The notes under the pieces: generated by a model
Told to the model about the DNA's origin: nothing
Databases searched by the model: none
The model's input: the letters and a program-made list of their open reading frames with translations, nothing else
Assembly (NCBI RefSeq): GCF_014648475.1
Contig: NZ_BMRE01000038.1
Span: 1-64,000, forward strand
Origin: Lentzea flava
Lineage (GTDB): Bacteria > Actinomycetota > Actinomycetes > Mycobacteriales > Pseudonocardiaceae
DNA: 64,000 bases
Reading direction: 5' to 3'
Translations under genes and position numbers: made by a program
Shown: positions 1 through 8,717 of the stretch, one piece after another
Layout of the letters: the number at the start of each line of letters is the position of its first letter
Numbering within the stretch: the first letter of the stretch is position 1

Positions 1-70
1 AAGCTCCTGGCCCAAGCCAGTTGATCAGTTGTGTTGCGACGACCCCTAGAACTCGCCACGGAGGGGGCCC

Positions 71-194
71 CAGTCGTTGAGGGGCTCAGTCGTTGAGGGG
101 CTCAGTCGTTGAGGGGCTCAGTCGTTGAGGGGCTCAGTCGTTGAGGGGCCTCGGTCGTTGAGGGGCCTCGGTCGTTGAGGGCCTCAGTCGTTTC
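71..194. repeat. 16-17 bp tandem repeat, about 7.5 copies
   Basis: The unit CAGTCGTTGAGGGGCT begins at 71, 87, 103, 119 and 135. Three slightly diverged copies follow at 152, 169 and 185, the first two being 17 bp with CCTCGG at the junction. There are no unique spacers, so this is a minisatellite and not a CRISPR array. The array is non-coding, beyond the terminator of the acyltransferase gene that ends at 405. Copy number probably varies between strains (inference). Confidence 0.9.
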
Positions 195-210
195 TGCGCT
201 TGTGCGGCCC

Positions 211-331
211 GATATCCCGCATGTGATACATCGCATACCGGATATCGCCGGGGTGTCGTCGTTCGCCCAATATCCCATATGCGATGTATCGGTCCGATAT
301 CCCATATATCGCATCTCGCGCGCGATATATC
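211..331. repeat. AT-rich inverted-repeat cluster with GATATC/GATATATC motifs
   Basis: In a GC-rich setting this stretch carries GATATC at 211, 241 and 295 and GATATATC at 324-331. GATACATCGCAT (225-236) is exactly complementary to ATGCGATGTATC (279-290), so the segment can form a hairpin or cruciform whose inner part also pairs imperfectly around ATAT/CCC tracts. No coding pattern is visible. Together with the tandem array and the terminator it fills the 404 bp before the first gene. The function is unknown; a protein-binding cluster or a chromosome-organising site is possible. Confidence 0.7.
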
Positions 332-337
332 ACGCGA

Positions 338-376
338 AAGGGCCCTCCCCGCCGTGTGGTGGCAGGAAGGGCCCTT
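338..376 (-). terminator. Hairpin downstream of acyltransferase gene
   Basis: AAGGGCCCT (338-346) pairs with AGGGCCCTT (368-376), and the stem can extend outward with one bulge through GCGAA/TTCGC. It lies 29 bp past the stop of the minus-strand acyltransferase gene. There is no U-tract, which is usual for actinobacterial terminators. Confidence 0.65.
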
Positions 377-404
377 CGCAGGTCCTGAGTGCGCCGTTGA
401 GGCG

Positions 405-1076
405 CTACGCGGCGACCGGGGTCTTCTGGTACGCGTCGACGTACTCCTGGCCGCTCAGGTCCAGGATGCGGTAGATGATCTCGTCGGTGACGCTGCGCAG
501 CACCGGCAGCGACTCCTGCATGCCGTCGTAGCGGCTGAAGTCGAGCGGCTCGCCGAAGCGGACCGTCACAGGGACGATCTTCGGGATCTTGCTGCCCACG
601 GGCTGCACCTTGTCCGTGCCGATGATGCCGACCGGCACGACCGGCGCCCCGGACTCGAGCGCCATGCGAGCCACACCGGTGCGGCCGCGGTGCAGCTTGC
701 CGTCGAGCGAGCGGGTGCCCTCCGGGTAGATCGCGAAGGCCTCACCGCGCCCGAGGATCTCGGCGGCGGTGTCGAGCGCGGCGCGCGCGTCGCGGCCCTT
801 GCCGCGGTGCACCGGCACGTGGCCGAGCGACGAGAAGAACCAGCGGGACAGCGACCCCTTCACCCCGGTACCGGTGAAGTACTCCGCCTTCGCGAGGAAC
901 GACACGCGCCGCGGCACGACCATGGGGATCACGACGCTGTCGATGAAGCTGAGGTGGTTGGCAGCCAGGATGACGGGGCCGTCGGTGGGGATGTTCTCCA
1001 GACCGTCGACCACCGGGCGGTAGACGAGACGGGCTGCGCGCGCGACGACATGCTTCATCACCGGGTAGAGGACCAT
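405..1076 (-). CDS. 1-acyl-sn-glycerol-3-phosphate acyltransferase (PlsC family)
   Basis: This 223-residue membrane-associated acyltransferase would acylate lysophosphatidic acid in phospholipid synthesis. The block-I motif NHLSF is preceded by VILAA, and the block-III motif YPEGTRS is present, as is the PVGIIGTDKVQP region. The start MVLYPVMK was chosen because GGAGG lies just upstream and because a second PlsC in this window (29829-30563) begins the same way (MLYWLMKH). It lies beyond trpD on the same strand, 135 bp downstream. The two paralogues are close in sequence; this one is outside the conserved plsC position of the mycobacterial block. Family is certain, the physiological acceptor is not. 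Confidence 0.88.
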   Translation of the reverse strand: MVLYPVMKHVVARAARLVYRPVVDGLENIPTDGPVILAANHLSFIDSVVIPMVVPRRVSFLAKAEYFTGTGVKGSLSRWFFSSLGHVPVHRGKGRDARAALDTAAEILGRGEAFAIYPEGTRSLDGKLHRGRTGVARMALESGAPVVPVGIIGTDKVQPVGSKIPKIVPVTVRFGEPLDFSRYDGMQESLPVLRSVTDEIIYRILDLSGQEYVDAYQKTPVAA

Positions 1077-1211
1077 GCCTCCAGCATTCCAGGTGGCGAT
1101 TGCCGACGCGTTACCACGTGGTGCGCATCTCCGGCCGGTCACTCGCTCGGACTACACCGATGCGGCGGCCGTGCGAGCAGGGTCACGCACCGGGGACGGC
1201 GCGTGACCGAA

Positions 1212-2252
1212 CTAGCCCTTCAGAGCCGTGGAGAGCTCCACCCAGCGGCTCAGCAGCGTCGCCGCCGCACCCGAGTCGACGGCGTCCGCCGCACGGCTCA
1301 GTGCGGCAGCCAGGTCGGCGTGCAGGTCGTCGGAGAACCCGCCGTGCGCCGCGATCGCGCCGGCGGCGTTCACGAGCACCGCGTCCCGCACCGAACCCGT
1401 CTTGCCGGCCACCAGGTCTCGGACCACCTGGGCGTTGACGGACGCGTCGCCGCCCTTCAGGTCCTCCTCGCGCGCGGGCTTCACCCCGAGCACGGCAGGG
1501 TCGATGGTCGCCGTGCGCACGACACCGTCCTGGGCGAGCCAGGCCGACGTCGTCGTGGTCGTCGTGATCTCGTCGAGGCCGTCGTCGCCCCGCACCACCA
1601 GCGCGGTGTTGCGGCGACGGGCGAAGACGCCGGCGATCAGCGGTGCCGCGGCGGCGCGTGCGCAGCCGATGAGGCCGACGCTGGGCTGGGCCGGGTTCGT
1701 CAGCGGGCCGAGCAGGTTGAACGACGTCGGGATGCCGATCTCGCGGCGCACCGGGCCCGCGTGCCGGAAGCCGGGGTGGAACACCGGGGCGAAGCAGAAC
1801 CCGACGCCCAGCTGCCGCACCGTCTCCTGCACGCCCTCCGGCGGCAGGTCGATCGCGACGCCCAGCGCCTCCAGCACGTCCGCCGTGCCGCACTGGGACG
1901 ACGCCGCGCGGTTGCCGTGCTTCACCACGGGCACGCCAGCGGCGGCCGTGACGATCGCGGCCATCGTCGAAATGTTCACCGAACCGGAATGATCGCCGCC
2001 GGTGCCCACGATGTCCGTCGCCCGCACGTCCACCGTGAAGCGACGCGCGTGGTTCAGCATCATGGTCGCGAGGCCGTCGATCTCCTCCGGCGTCTCACCC
2101 TTGGCGCGCAACGCGACGATGAACGCCGCGACCTGCGCCGGGGTCGCCTCGCCGGACATCACCTGGTCCATTCCCCAGGCGGTGTCGTCGGCGGTCAGGT
2201 CGACGCCGTCGAGCAGCCGGTTGAGCAGCGAGGGCCAGGTGCGCTGGCTCAT
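1212..2252 (-). CDS. trpD: Anthranilate phosphoribosyltransferase TrpD
   Basis: TrpD transfers phosphoribose from PRPP to anthranilate, the second step of tryptophan synthesis after chorismate. The 346-residue length fits the family. Visible signatures are the PRPP-binding GTGGDHSGSVNIST loop near residue 82, KHGNRAASSQCGTADVLEALG-type anthranilate/PRPP contacts, and the helical N-terminal domain with VAAFIVALRAKGET. It stands alone, without other trp genes, next to ctaE-qcr as Rv2192c does in mycobacteria. A response-regulator-like gene ends 6 bp upstream on the same strand, so the two are probably cotranscribed. Confidence 0.96.
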   Translation of the reverse strand: MSQRTWPSLLNRLLDGVDLTADDTAWGMDQVMSGEATPAQVAAFIVALRAKGETPEEIDGLATMMLNHARRFTVDVRATDIVGTGGDHSGSVNISTMAAIVTAAAGVPVVKHGNRAASSQCGTADVLEALGVAIDLPPEGVQETVRQLGVGFCFAPVFHPGFRHAGPVRREIGIPTSFNLLGPLTNPAQPSVGLIGCARAAAAPLIAGVFARRRNTALVVRGDDGLDEITTTTTTSAWLAQDGVVRTATIDPAVLGVKPAREEDLKGGDASVNAQVVRDLVAGKTGSVRDAVLVNAAGAIAAHGGFSDDLHADLAAALSRAADAVDSGAAATLLSRWVELSTALKG

Positions 2253-2258
2253 GGCCGA

Positions 2259-2669
2259 TCAGCCCTTGACGGCAGGAACAGCCGAGCCCCGCAGCACCTC
2301 GGCCACGGTCTCGGCGGCGGCCAGCGGGTCCAGCGGGTGCACGAGCACCGCGTCGGCCTGCGACCACGTCGCGAGCCAGCGGTCGTCCTTGCGGCGGACC
2401 GCGACGACGATCGGCGGGCAGTTCGTGATCTCGTCCTTGAGCTGGCGCGACAGGCCCATGCCGCCGGTCGGCTGCGCCTCGCCGTCGAGGATCAGCAGGT
2501 CGACCGAGCCGTTGTCGACCTCGTAGAGGACGTCGGCGATCGCACCGGCCTCGACGTAGTCGACGCGCGGCAGGTCGGGCGCGGGACGGCGGCCGACGGC
2601 AGTGATGATCGTCTCACGCACCTCGGGCCGGTGGCTGAACACCAGGATCTTCGTGGTCTGCGTGCTCAT
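2259..2669 (-). CDS. Response-regulator receiver-like protein
   Basis: A 136-residue protein with the alternating alpha/beta pattern of a CheY-like receiver: KILVFSHRPEVRETI (beta-1/alpha-1), DLLILDGEA (a strand ending in the position of the phospho-acceptor Asp), IVVAVRRKDD and DAVLVHPLDP. The usual acidic pair after beta-1 is missing (SHRPE), so it may not be phosphorylated in the normal way. There is no output domain. The start ATG has GGAGGA 7 nt upstream. It is probably translated together with trpD, whose start lies 6 bp beyond its stop. Target and partner are unknown. Confidence 0.7.
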   Translation of the reverse strand: MSTQTTKILVFSHRPEVRETIITAVGRRPAPDLPRVDYVEAGAIADVLYEVDNGSVDLLILDGEAQPTGGMGLSRQLKDEITNCPPIVVAVRRKDDRWLATWSQADAVLVHPLDPLAAAETVAEVLRGSAVPAVKG

Positions 2670-2734
2670 CTCACGATCCTCCGCTGCTGCTGCGACTGCG
2701 GTCCTGAAGAAAAGTGACCAAGGTCGCCGCGATG

Positions 2735-3124
2735 CTATCGGGCGGGCTGCAGGGCGTCCCACCCCAGGGCTTCGCCGCCGAGCCGCTGGGCGAGCGACGC
2801 CATCCGCGACCGCTCCTGGGCGCAGTGCAGAGCGTCGAGCTTCTGCACGCGGCTGATATGCGATATATCACCTGCGACGAGCACCCAGCCGTCCGGCGTG
2901 AGCAGCTCTCGCGCGCGTTCTACCTGGTCAGCGGGGATGCGGACGTGGTGTCGCAGCACCGCGGGCTCGTCCGCGCGCCACTGCGGGGAACGCGCCAGAG
3001 CTGCCGAATCGGCCTCCGCGATGTCGAAAGCCTCGACGACCACGACGAGGTCCGGGTCGTCGATCGACAGCGCCGGCTCGTCCTGTCGGTGCAGCAAGTC
3101 CCGCAATCGGCCCAGCAAGCCCAT
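2735..3124 (-). CDS. Conserved hypothetical protein
   Basis: 129 residues, acidic, no membrane segment. I recognise no family domain. The segment LRHHVRIPADQVERARELL followed by GWVLVAGDI looks like a small alpha/beta fold. GAGGAG lies 8-9 nt before the ATG, and codon use is normal except for GAT ATA TCG CAT ATC near residue 84, which carries a GATATATC motif (2872-2879). It precedes the receiver-like gene and trpD on the same strand and is divergent from ctaE, so it may head that small operon. Confidence 0.65.
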   Translation of the reverse strand: MGLLGRLRDLLHRQDEPALSIDDPDLVVVVEAFDIAEADSAALARSPQWRADEPAVLRHHVRIPADQVERARELLTPDGWVLVAGDISHISRVQKLDALHCAQERSRMASLAQRLGGEALGWDALQPAR

Positions 3125-3226
3125 CCGTTGATCTCCTCGCGATCACCCGCCAGGATCACGCACGGTGTGACCCAGCCGACCCATGATCCGCCCAGGACCC
3201 GATGGGCGGACGGAAATAGCGCAAGC

Positions 3227-3232
3227 AATAAT
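3227..3232 (+). promoter_or_regulatory. Candidate -10 of leaderless ctaE promoter
   Basis: AATAAT lies 7 nt before the GTG at 3240, which matches the M. tuberculosis CtaE start by alignment ([15 protein letters not shown]). No convincing -35 is visible. If correct, the ATG at 3231 falls inside the -10 box and cannot be the start. Confidence 0.5.
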
Positions 3233-3239
3233 GCTGCCC

Positions 3240-3842
3240 GTGACCACGGCAGCGCCTTCAATCGGCCAGCGCGTGCACTCGCTGAACCGTCCGAACATGG
3301 TCAGCGTCGGCACGATCGTCTGGCTGTCCAGCGAGCTCATGTTCTTCGCTGGCCTCTTCGCCATGTTCTTCACGGTGAAGGCCCAGAACGACACGGGGCA
3401 TTGGCCACCACCGCCAACCCACCTGAACATCCCCTACGCGTCGTTCTTCACGATCATCCTCGTGGCGTCGTCGTTCACGTGCCAGTGGGGCGTGTTCGCG
3501 GCGGAGCGGGGTGACGTCTTCGGTCTGCGTCGCTGGTACATCGTGACGCTGATCATGGGCGCGATCTTCGTCGGCGGCCAGGCGGGGGAGTACTTCAACC
3601 TGGTCCACGAGGGAACGACCATCCCGTCGTCGGCCTACGGCACGGTCTTCTACCTGACGACGGGCTTCCACGGCCTGCACGTCATCGGTGGTCTGATCGC
3701 GTTCGTCTACCTGTTGATCCGGACGAAGCTCAGCAAGTTCACCCCGGCGCAGGCCACCTCGGCGATCGTCGTGTCGTACTACTGGCACTTCGTCGACGTC
3801 GTGTGGATCGGCCTGTTCGCCGTCATCTACATCGTGCCCTGA
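3240..3842 (+). CDS. ctaE: Cytochrome c oxidase subunit III (CtaE)
   Basis: Subunit III of the aa3-type oxidase, 200 residues and membrane-embedded with about five helices. Characteristic stretches are [30 protein letters not shown], the loop [16 protein letters not shown], and [15 protein letters not shown] near the end. GTG 3240 is preferred to ATG 3231 because it aligns with the mycobacterial protein and has a -10 box 7 nt upstream. It leads ctaE-qcrC-qcrA-qcrB; in actinobacteria this oxidase forms a supercomplex with the bcc complex encoded just downstream, the gap to qcrC being 61 bp. Confidence 0.96.
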   Translation: MTTAAPSIGQRVHSLNRPNMVSVGTIVWLSSELMFFAGLFAMFFTVKAQNDTGHWPPPPTHLNIPYASFFTIILVASSFTCQWGVFAAERGDVFGLRRWYIVTLIMGAIFVGGQAGEYFNLVHEGTTIPSSAYGTVFYLTTGFHGLHVIGGLIAFVYLLIRTKLSKFTPAQATSAIVVSYYWHFVDVVWIGLFAVIYIVP

Positions 3843-3903
3843 CCTAGTCAGCACACAGCAAAGCCACGAGCTCCCGAACTGACAGCAAGGGTTGCCGCAC
3901 ACC

Positions 3904-4716
3904 ATGACCACCACTACGAAACGCCCTCGCGGCGCCCGCACGAAGCTGCGCCGCCGGGTCGCCGGCCTGCTCGCGCTGGGCTTCGGCCTGCTGAGCGCCG
4001 GCATGCTGTTCGCCGCGTTCGCGCCCCAGGCGCAGACCGCCAACGCACAGCAGCAGGACGCACTGGTCCGCCAGGGCGAGCAGATCTACCTCAACACCTG
4101 CCTGAGTTGCCACGGCAACTCGCTCGAGGGTGTCAAGGACCGCGGGCCGAGCCTGATCGGCGTCGGCGACGCCGCGGTCTACTTCCAGACTTCCTCCGGC
4201 CGCATGCCCATGGCGCGGCAGGAGGCGCAGGCCATCCGCAAGCCCGCGAAGCTCTCCCCCGAGGAGATCAACGCGCTGATGGCCTACATCACCGCGAATG
4301 GCGGCGAGGGCCCGAAGAAGCCCGCCGAGACCGGTGAGGCCCTGCGCGGCGACAACCCGGCGCGCGGTGGCGAGCTCTTCCGCCTCAACTGCGCCAGCTG
4401 CCACAACTTCACGGGTCGTGGTGGCGCGCTGTCGTCCGGCAAGTTCGCGCCGACGCTCGACGGTGTGGCCGAGGAGCAGATCTACACGGCGATGCTGACC
4501 GGCCCGCAGAACATGCCGAAGTTCGGCGAGCGCCAGCTCACGCCGGAAGAGAAGAAAGACATCATCGCGTACGTCAAGTCGGTCACCGACGGAAACAACA
4601 ACTCCGGCGGTAACCCCCTGGGCGGGTTCGGACCCGTGTCCGAGGGATTGATCGCGTTCATCGTGGGTATCGCCGCGCTCATCGGCGTGACCCTCTGGAT
4701 CGGAGCCAAGGCATGA
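3904..4716 (+). CDS. qcrC: Cytochrome bc1 complex dihaem cytochrome c subunit (QcrC)
   Basis: QcrC carries electrons from the Rieske centre directly to the oxidase, replacing soluble cytochrome c in actinobacteria. The 270-residue protein has an N-terminal signal/anchor helix, two haem-c sites CLSCH (about residue 66) and CASCH (about residue 162), possible axial methionines in GRMPM and QNMPKF, and a C-terminal transmembrane helix ending IGAKA. ATG 3904 was chosen; a TTG 12 nt upstream in frame is less likely. Its stop overlaps the qcrA start (ATGA at 4713). Confidence 0.97.
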   Translation: MTTTTKRPRGARTKLRRRVAGLLALGFGLLSAGMLFAAFAPQAQTANAQQQDALVRQGEQIYLNTCLSCHGNSLEGVKDRGPSLIGVGDAAVYFQTSSGRMPMARQEAQAIRKPAKLSPEEINALMAYITANGGEGPKKPAETGEALRGDNPARGGELFRLNCASCHNFTGRGGALSSGKFAPTLDGVAEEQIYTAMLTGPQNMPKFGERQLTPEEKKDIIAYVKSVTDGNNNSGGNPLGGFGPVSEGLIAFIVGIAALIGVTLWIGAKA

Positions 4717-5837
4717 GCGGCGACAAGCCGACCGAGCTGCCCAGCGAGGCAGAGCTCGCGGAGATGAGCCGGGACGACCTCGTCAAGCTCGGCACCAAGC
4801 TGGACGGCGTCGAGCTCGTCCACTACGAGGAGAAGTGGCCGGTCCCCGGCACCCGTGCCGAGCGTCGCGCTCAGCGGGTCGTCGCGCTGTGGTTCGCGAT
4901 CTCCGCGCTGTCGGGTCTCGCCTTCCTCGGCGTGTTCCTGTTCTGGCCGTGGCAGTACGAGGCCCCGCACACCGACGGCCACCTGCTGCACACGCTCTAC
5001 AACCCGCTGATCGGCTTCTTCCTGGGCCTGTCGGTGGTGGGCCTGGGCGTCGGCGCCCTGCTCTACACCAAGAAGTTCATCCCGGACGAGCTCGCGGTGC
5101 AGCAGCGCCACGACGGCCCGTCGGCCGAGGTCGACCGCGCCACGCTCGTCGCGGAGCTCTCCGACGCCGGTGAGCGCAGCGGCATCGCCCGCCGCAACAT
5201 GATCAAGCGCACCGCGGGCCTCGGCGCCGGCGTGCTCGGTCTGAGCGTCGCGGCCGTCCCGCTGGGCGCGCTGATCAAGAACCCGCACTCGGACAGCGAG
5301 ACCAAGAACTCGCTGTGGCACACCGGCTGGAAGTCGGAGAAGGGCGAGAAGGTCTACCTCCGCCGCCACACCGGCAACTTCCACGAGGTCTCCCTGGTGC
5401 GTCCCGAGGACGTCGAGCCGGGCGGCTTCGAGACGGTGTTCCCGTTCCGCGAGTCGGAGCGCAACGACGAGCACGCGCTGGTCGCGGCCCTCAAGCGGGC
5501 CGACGCGCCGGTCATGCTCATCCGCATGCGCCCGAACCAGGCGATCACCAAGCGCGCGGGTCAGGAAGACTTCAACTACGGCGACCTGTACGCGTACTCG
5601 AAGATCTGCACGCACCTGGGTTGCCCGACCTCGCTGTTCGAGCAGCAGACCGGTCTGCTGCTCTGCCCGTGCCACCAGTCGCAGTTCGACGTGTTCGAGT
5701 ACGCCAAGCCGCGGTTCGGTCCGGCGACCCGTCCTCTTCCCCAGCTTCCTATCACTGTGGACGAAGAGGGATACTTGGTTGCCCGCAGCGACTTCATCGA
5801 GGCTGTGGGTCCGGCGTTCTGGGAGCGGAAGTCATGA
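4713..5837 (+). CDS. qcrA: Rieske iron-sulfur subunit of cytochrome bc1 (QcrA)
   Basis: The 374-residue Rieske protein transfers electrons from quinol to QcrC. Ligand motifs CTHLGC and CPCHQS bind the 2Fe-2S cluster. Three membrane helices precede the C-terminal cluster domain, as in other actinobacteria. Before the third helix lies [11 protein letters not shown] followed by a small hydrophobic stretch, a twin-arginine signal; in Streptomyces QcrA this helix is known to use Tat while the first two use Sec, so the same dual route is expected. It overlaps qcrC by 4 nt and qcrB by 4 nt, so translation is probably coupled. Confidence 0.97.
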   Translation: MSGDKPTELPSEAELAEMSRDDLVKLGTKLDGVELVHYEEKWPVPGTRAERRAQRVVALWFAISALSGLAFLGVFLFWPWQYEAPHTDGHLLHTLYNPLIGFFLGLSVVGLGVGALLYTKKFIPDELAVQQRHDGPSAEVDRATLVAELSDAGERSGIARRNMIKRTAGLGAGVLGLSVAAVPLGALIKNPHSDSETKNSLWHTGWKSEKGEKVYLRRHTGNFHEVSLVRPEDVEPGGFETVFPFRESERNDEHALVAALKRADAPVMLIRMRPNQAITKRAGQEDFNYGDLYAYSKICTHLGCPTSLFEQQTGLLLCPCHQSQFDVFEYAKPRFGPATRPLPQLPITVDEEGYLVARSDFIEAVGPAFWERKS

Positions 5838-7498
5838 GTGCCATCACCACGCCGACGAAGCCGGCCAACGCGGCCGCGCGCGTCGCAGGGGCCGCGGCCA
5901 ACGCTGCCGACGAGCGGTTCCACGCAGCCTCTGGCCTGCGCAAGCAGCTGAACAAGGTCTTCCCGACGCACTGGTCGTTCCTGCTCGGTGAGATCGCGCT
6001 GTACAGCTTCATCGTGCTGCTGCTGTCGGGTACGTACCTGGCGTTGTTCTTCGACCCGTCGATGACCGAGGTCACCTACAACGGCGCGTTCGAGAACCTG
6101 CGCGGCATCGAGATGTCGCGCGCGTTCGCCTCGACCCTCGACATCTCGTTCGAGACGCGCGGTGGCCTGTTCGTCCGCCAGGTGCACCACTGGGCGGCGC
6201 TGCTGTTCATGGCCGCGATCGTCGTGCACATGTTCCGGATCTTCTTCACCGGCGCGTTCCGCAAGCCGCGTGAGATCAACTGGGTCATCGGCATCGTGCT
6301 GTTCATGCTCGGCGCGATCGAGGGCTTCCTCGGCTACTCGCTGCCGGACGACCTGCTCTCCGGTACCGGCCTCCGCGTCATGGCGGCACTGCTGATCTCG
6401 ATCCCGGTCATCGGCACGTGGCTGAACTGGCTGATGTTCGGCGGGGAGTTCCCCGGCACGGACATCATCCCGATGCTCTACACCGCGCACATCCTGATCA
6501 TCCCGGCGATCATCCTCGGCCTGATCGCGGCGCACCTCGCGCTGGTCTGGTACCAGAAGCACACGCAGTTCCCCGGCGTGGGCCGCAAGGAGACCAACGT
6601 CGTCGGCGTCCGCATCATGCCGGTGTTCGCGGCCAAGGGCGGTGGCTTCTTCGCCATCGTCGTCGGTGTCATCGCGATCATGGGTGGCGTCTTCCAGATC
6701 AACCCGATCTGGAACTTCGGCCCGTACAACCCCGCGCAGGTCTCCGCCGGTTCGCAGCCGGACTGGTACATGGGCTGGACCGACGGCCTGGTCCGCATCT
6801 GGCCCGCGTGGGAGTTCTACCTGGGTAACTACACGATCCCTGCGCCGTTCCTGCCGTTCATCCTCGGTCTGCCGCTGCTGACCGGCATCGCGGCGGTCTA
6901 CCCGTGGATCGAGCGCAAGATGACCAAGGACTACGCGCACCACAACCTGCTGCAGCGCCCGCGTGACGTGCCCGTCCGCACCGCGCTCGGCTGGATGGCG
7001 ATCACGTACTTCATGGTCCTGCTGCTCATGGGCGGCAACGACATCTTCGCGTACAAGTTCGACATCTCGTTGAACCTGACGACGTGGATGGGCCGCATCG
7101 GCATGCTGATCCTGCCGCCGATCGCGTACTTCGTCGCCTACCGCATCTGCATCGGCCTGCAGCGCGGCGACCGCGAGGTGCTCGAGCACGGTGTCGAGAC
7201 CGGCATCATCAAGCGCCTGCCGCACGGCGAGTTCATCGAGATCCACCAGCCGCTCGGCCCGGTGGACGACCACGGCCACCCGATCCCGCTCGCCTACCAG
7301 GGCGCGTCGGTGCCGAAGAAGATGAACAAGCTCGGCTCGGCCGGTCACCCGGTCCCCGGCAGCACGTGGTCGCCGGACCCGGTCGAGGAGACCGTGGCCC
7401 TGGAGAACGCGCGCAAGAAGGCGCACGCCTCCGAGGAGATCAGCGCAGAGGACAAGGCAGGCGAGCTCGCGGGCAAGCCGGCCGACCCGAAGGCCTGA
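5834..7498 (+). CDS. qcrB: Cytochrome b subunit of bc1 complex (QcrB)
   Basis: The 554-residue dihaem cytochrome b contains both quinone sites. Haem ligands are visible in [10 protein letters not shown] and in [16 protein letters not shown]. The Qo region has LLSGTGLR and the actinobacterial form PDWYMGW of the PEWY loop. The long hydrophilic C-terminal extension (about residue 420 onward, after the last helices) is typical of actinobacteria. The ATG overlaps the qcrA stop. A strong hairpin follows 13 bp after the stop and ends the operon. Confidence 0.97.
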   Translation: MSAITTPTKPANAAARVAGAAANAADERFHAASGLRKQLNKVFPTHWSFLLGEIALYSFIVLLLSGTYLALFFDPSMTEVTYNGAFENLRGIEMSRAFASTLDISFETRGGLFVRQVHHWAALLFMAAIVVHMFRIFFTGAFRKPREINWVIGIVLFMLGAIEGFLGYSLPDDLLSGTGLRVMAALLISIPVIGTWLNWLMFGGEFPGTDIIPMLYTAHILIIPAIILGLIAAHLALVWYQKHTQFPGVGRKETNVVGVRIMPVFAAKGGGFFAIVVGVIAIMGGVFQINPIWNFGPYNPAQVSAGSQPDWYMGWTDGLVRIWPAWEFYLGNYTIPAPFLPFILGLPLLTGIAAVYPWIERKMTKDYAHHNLLQRPRDVPVRTALGWMAITYFMVLLLMGGNDIFAYKFDISLNLTTWMGRIGMLILPPIAYFVAYRICIGLQRGDREVLEHGVETGIIKRLPHGEFIEIHQPLGPVDDHGHPIPLAYQGASVPKKMNKLGSAGHPVPGSTWSPDPVEETVALENARKKAHASEEISAEDKAGELAGKPADPKA

Positions 7499-7511
7499 CC
7501 TTCTGCAACTG

Positions 7512-7545
7512 CGAAAGCCCCCGTGATGGTTCACGGGGGCTTTCG
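7512..7545 (+). terminator. Rho-independent-type terminator of ctaE-qcrCAB
   Basis: CGAAAGCCCCCGTGA (7512-7526) and TCACGGGGGCTTTCG (7531-7545) form a perfect 15-bp stem with a TGGT loop, followed by TTT. It sits between the convergent qcrB and AsnC-type genes and could serve both. Confidence 0.93.
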
Positions 7546-7568
7546 TTTGCGCTGGGTTCCGGTGACGA

Positions 7569-7856
7569 CTACTGCGCGTCGTCCAGGCCGATGGCGAACG
7601 CCGCCTCGTCGTCGCGCTTCGAGTAGCTGCGGAACGCGATGTGCGTGTCGGTGTTCAGCACGCCGGCGACCTTGCTGATCTTGCCCGGCACCAGCGCGGC
7701 CAGGTCCTCGTGCTTGCTCACCCGCACGAGCGCGATCAGGTCCACGTCACCGGCGCAGGAGTACACCTCCGTGACTCCGTCGATGTCGGCGATCTCCTGC
7801 GCCGCCTCGGGAATGCGTTCGGCGGCGGCCTGGATCAGCACGATGGCGGTGACCAC
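7569..7856 (-). CDS. Stand-alone Lrp/AsnC ligand-binding (RAM) domain protein
   Basis: A 95-residue protein consisting only of the RAM/ACT-like effector domain of Lrp/AsnC regulators (VTAIVLIQ, GVTEVYSCAGDVDLIALVRV, THIAFRSYS) with no DNA-binding helix-turn-helix. Such proteins bind amino acids and may form mixed oligomers with full-length regulators. The GTG giving MVTAIVL matches the MITAIVLI start of Streptomyces homologues and has AGGAGG 5 nt upstream; the next GTG, one codon on, is an alternative. It is convergent with qcrB, and a close homologue sits near the qcr genes in Streptomyces as well. Confidence 0.88.
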   Translation of the reverse strand: MVTAIVLIQAAAERIPEAAQEIADIDGVTEVYSCAGDVDLIALVRVSKHEDLAALVPGKISKVAGVLNTDTHIAFRSYSKRDDEAAFAIGLDDAQ

Positions 7857-7949
7857 GGCGTCCTCCTCTGGTCTCAGCACGGGTGACTAAAGCACTCGTA
7901 GTCTGCCCTACCGGCTCCTCGCCGACGTGAGGACGTCGCCGCGGACTCG

Positions 7950-8318
7950 TCACGCGGGCGTCATGAACTCCAGCCGGTTGCCCACGTTGTCGAACGTGTG
8001 GAAGCGGCGGAAGGCGGGGAAGTTCTCGTCCCACGTGATCTCGGTGCCCGCGCCGACGAGCCGCTCGGCAAGCGCGTCCAGGTCGCTGACGAGGATGCCG
8101 GGGTGCCCTTTGCGGGCCGGGCGGAAGTCCGCCTCGACCCCGAGATGGATCTCCAGCGACCCCGACCGCACCCACAACCCGCCGCGCGCCGCGAGCGCCG
8201 GGGGCTTCTCCACCTCTTCCATGCCGAGCACGCCGACGTAGAAGGCGCGGCAGTCGTCCTCGGCGCCCGCCGGGATCGTCAGCTGGACGTGGTGCAGTGC
8301 GTACCCGATCTCGCTCAT
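7950..8318 (-). CDS. VOC/glyoxalase superfamily protein
   Basis: 122 residues with one VOC pattern: HHVQLTIPAG, CRAFYVGVLGMEEV, the metal-site-like LEIHLGV, and a final GNRLEFMTP strand whose Glu is the usual metal ligand. The group binds a divalent metal or small ligand; the reaction cannot be told from sequence. Start at MSEIGYAL, chosen because the upstream in-frame sequence runs into the repeat region with atypical codons. A repeat element and a decayed gene copy lie immediately upstream. Confidence 0.82.
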   Translation of the reverse strand: MSEIGYALHHVQLTIPAGAEDDCRAFYVGVLGMEEVEKPPALAARGGLWVRSGSLEIHLGVEADFRPARKGHPGILVSDLDALAERLVGAGTEITWDENFPAFRRFHTFDNVGNRLEFMTPA

Positions 8319-8360
8319 GATCGCGATTCTGCGCTCGCAGCGTGCCCGGCGTGCCAAAAC

Positions 8361-8445
8361 CGATATATCAGTTGCCAGCATCGCGCTGACCTGCGCCTTA
8401 GCAATGAGACTTTGGACTTCGTCCGCAAAACACTCATTGCTAAGG
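8361..8445. repeat. Palindromic repeat element, type A (copy 1)
   Basis: From left to right the element has CGATATATCAG (8361-8371), CTGACCTGCG (8386-8395) and a hairpin with arms CCTTAGCAATGAG (8396-8408) and CTCATTGCTAAGG (8433-8445). The 24-nt loop includes a small GGAC/GTCC hairpin. An inverted copy occurs at 24328-24411. It lies in the non-coding gap upstream of the VOC gene. Origin could be a MITE or REP-like palindrome; no transposase is nearby. Confidence 0.85.
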
Positions 8446-8453
8446 GCGCGGCG

Positions 8454-8665
8454 TGGGTCAGGTCCGGCGGTCGTGCTGGGGGTCTGTGGCTTGTTCGGCT
8501 GACGGCAGCCAAGCTGCGGCGACGCCAGGGAGGAGGGCAGGACTCGTCGGCGTAGACCAGGCCGGGCTGGTCTACGCCGAGGGGGGACGTCGCAGGTTTC
8601 TTCGGGCGGTTCGCTGGGCCGGCGGTCGGCACGACTGTTTCGCCGATGCGACGAGTGTCGACAAT
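8454..8665 (-). pseudogene. Decayed duplicate of the 3' end of the adjacent nuclease gene
   Basis: This stretch is a degenerate copy of about 8712-8940, the last 75 codons of the DEDDh/GIY-YIG nuclease gene. Both share GGTCAGGTCC-GCGGTCGTGC, GGCTTGTTCGGC and GCGACGAGTG blocks in the same order. Translated on the minus strand it keeps ETVVPTAGP and DQPG-LVYADE of the parent but then shifts frame. It lies in tandem directly behind the intact gene, suggesting a local partial duplication followed by decay. Not expected to make a protein. Confidence 0.8.
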
Positions 8666-8717
8666 CGGCGGCGGGCGCGTGCTCAAGGAGGACGACGCCA
8701 GTGGAGGCGCAGCGGGG

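Noticed and set aside
71-194. CRISPR array
   Set aside because: Units of 16-17 bp follow each other without unique spacers, and no cas gene is nearby.
279-2717. Very long open frame of 812 codons on the plus strand
   Set aside because: It is the antisense shadow of the acyltransferase and trpD genes, rich in Arg/His/Asp/Val as expected of antisense in GC-rich coding DNA, and matches no family.
8315-8686. Open frame covering the remnant and the type-A repeat
   Set aside because: It shows the ETVVPTAGP and LVYADE remains of the nuclease gene but then runs through a repeat with non-coding composition; treated as a pseudogene fragment.
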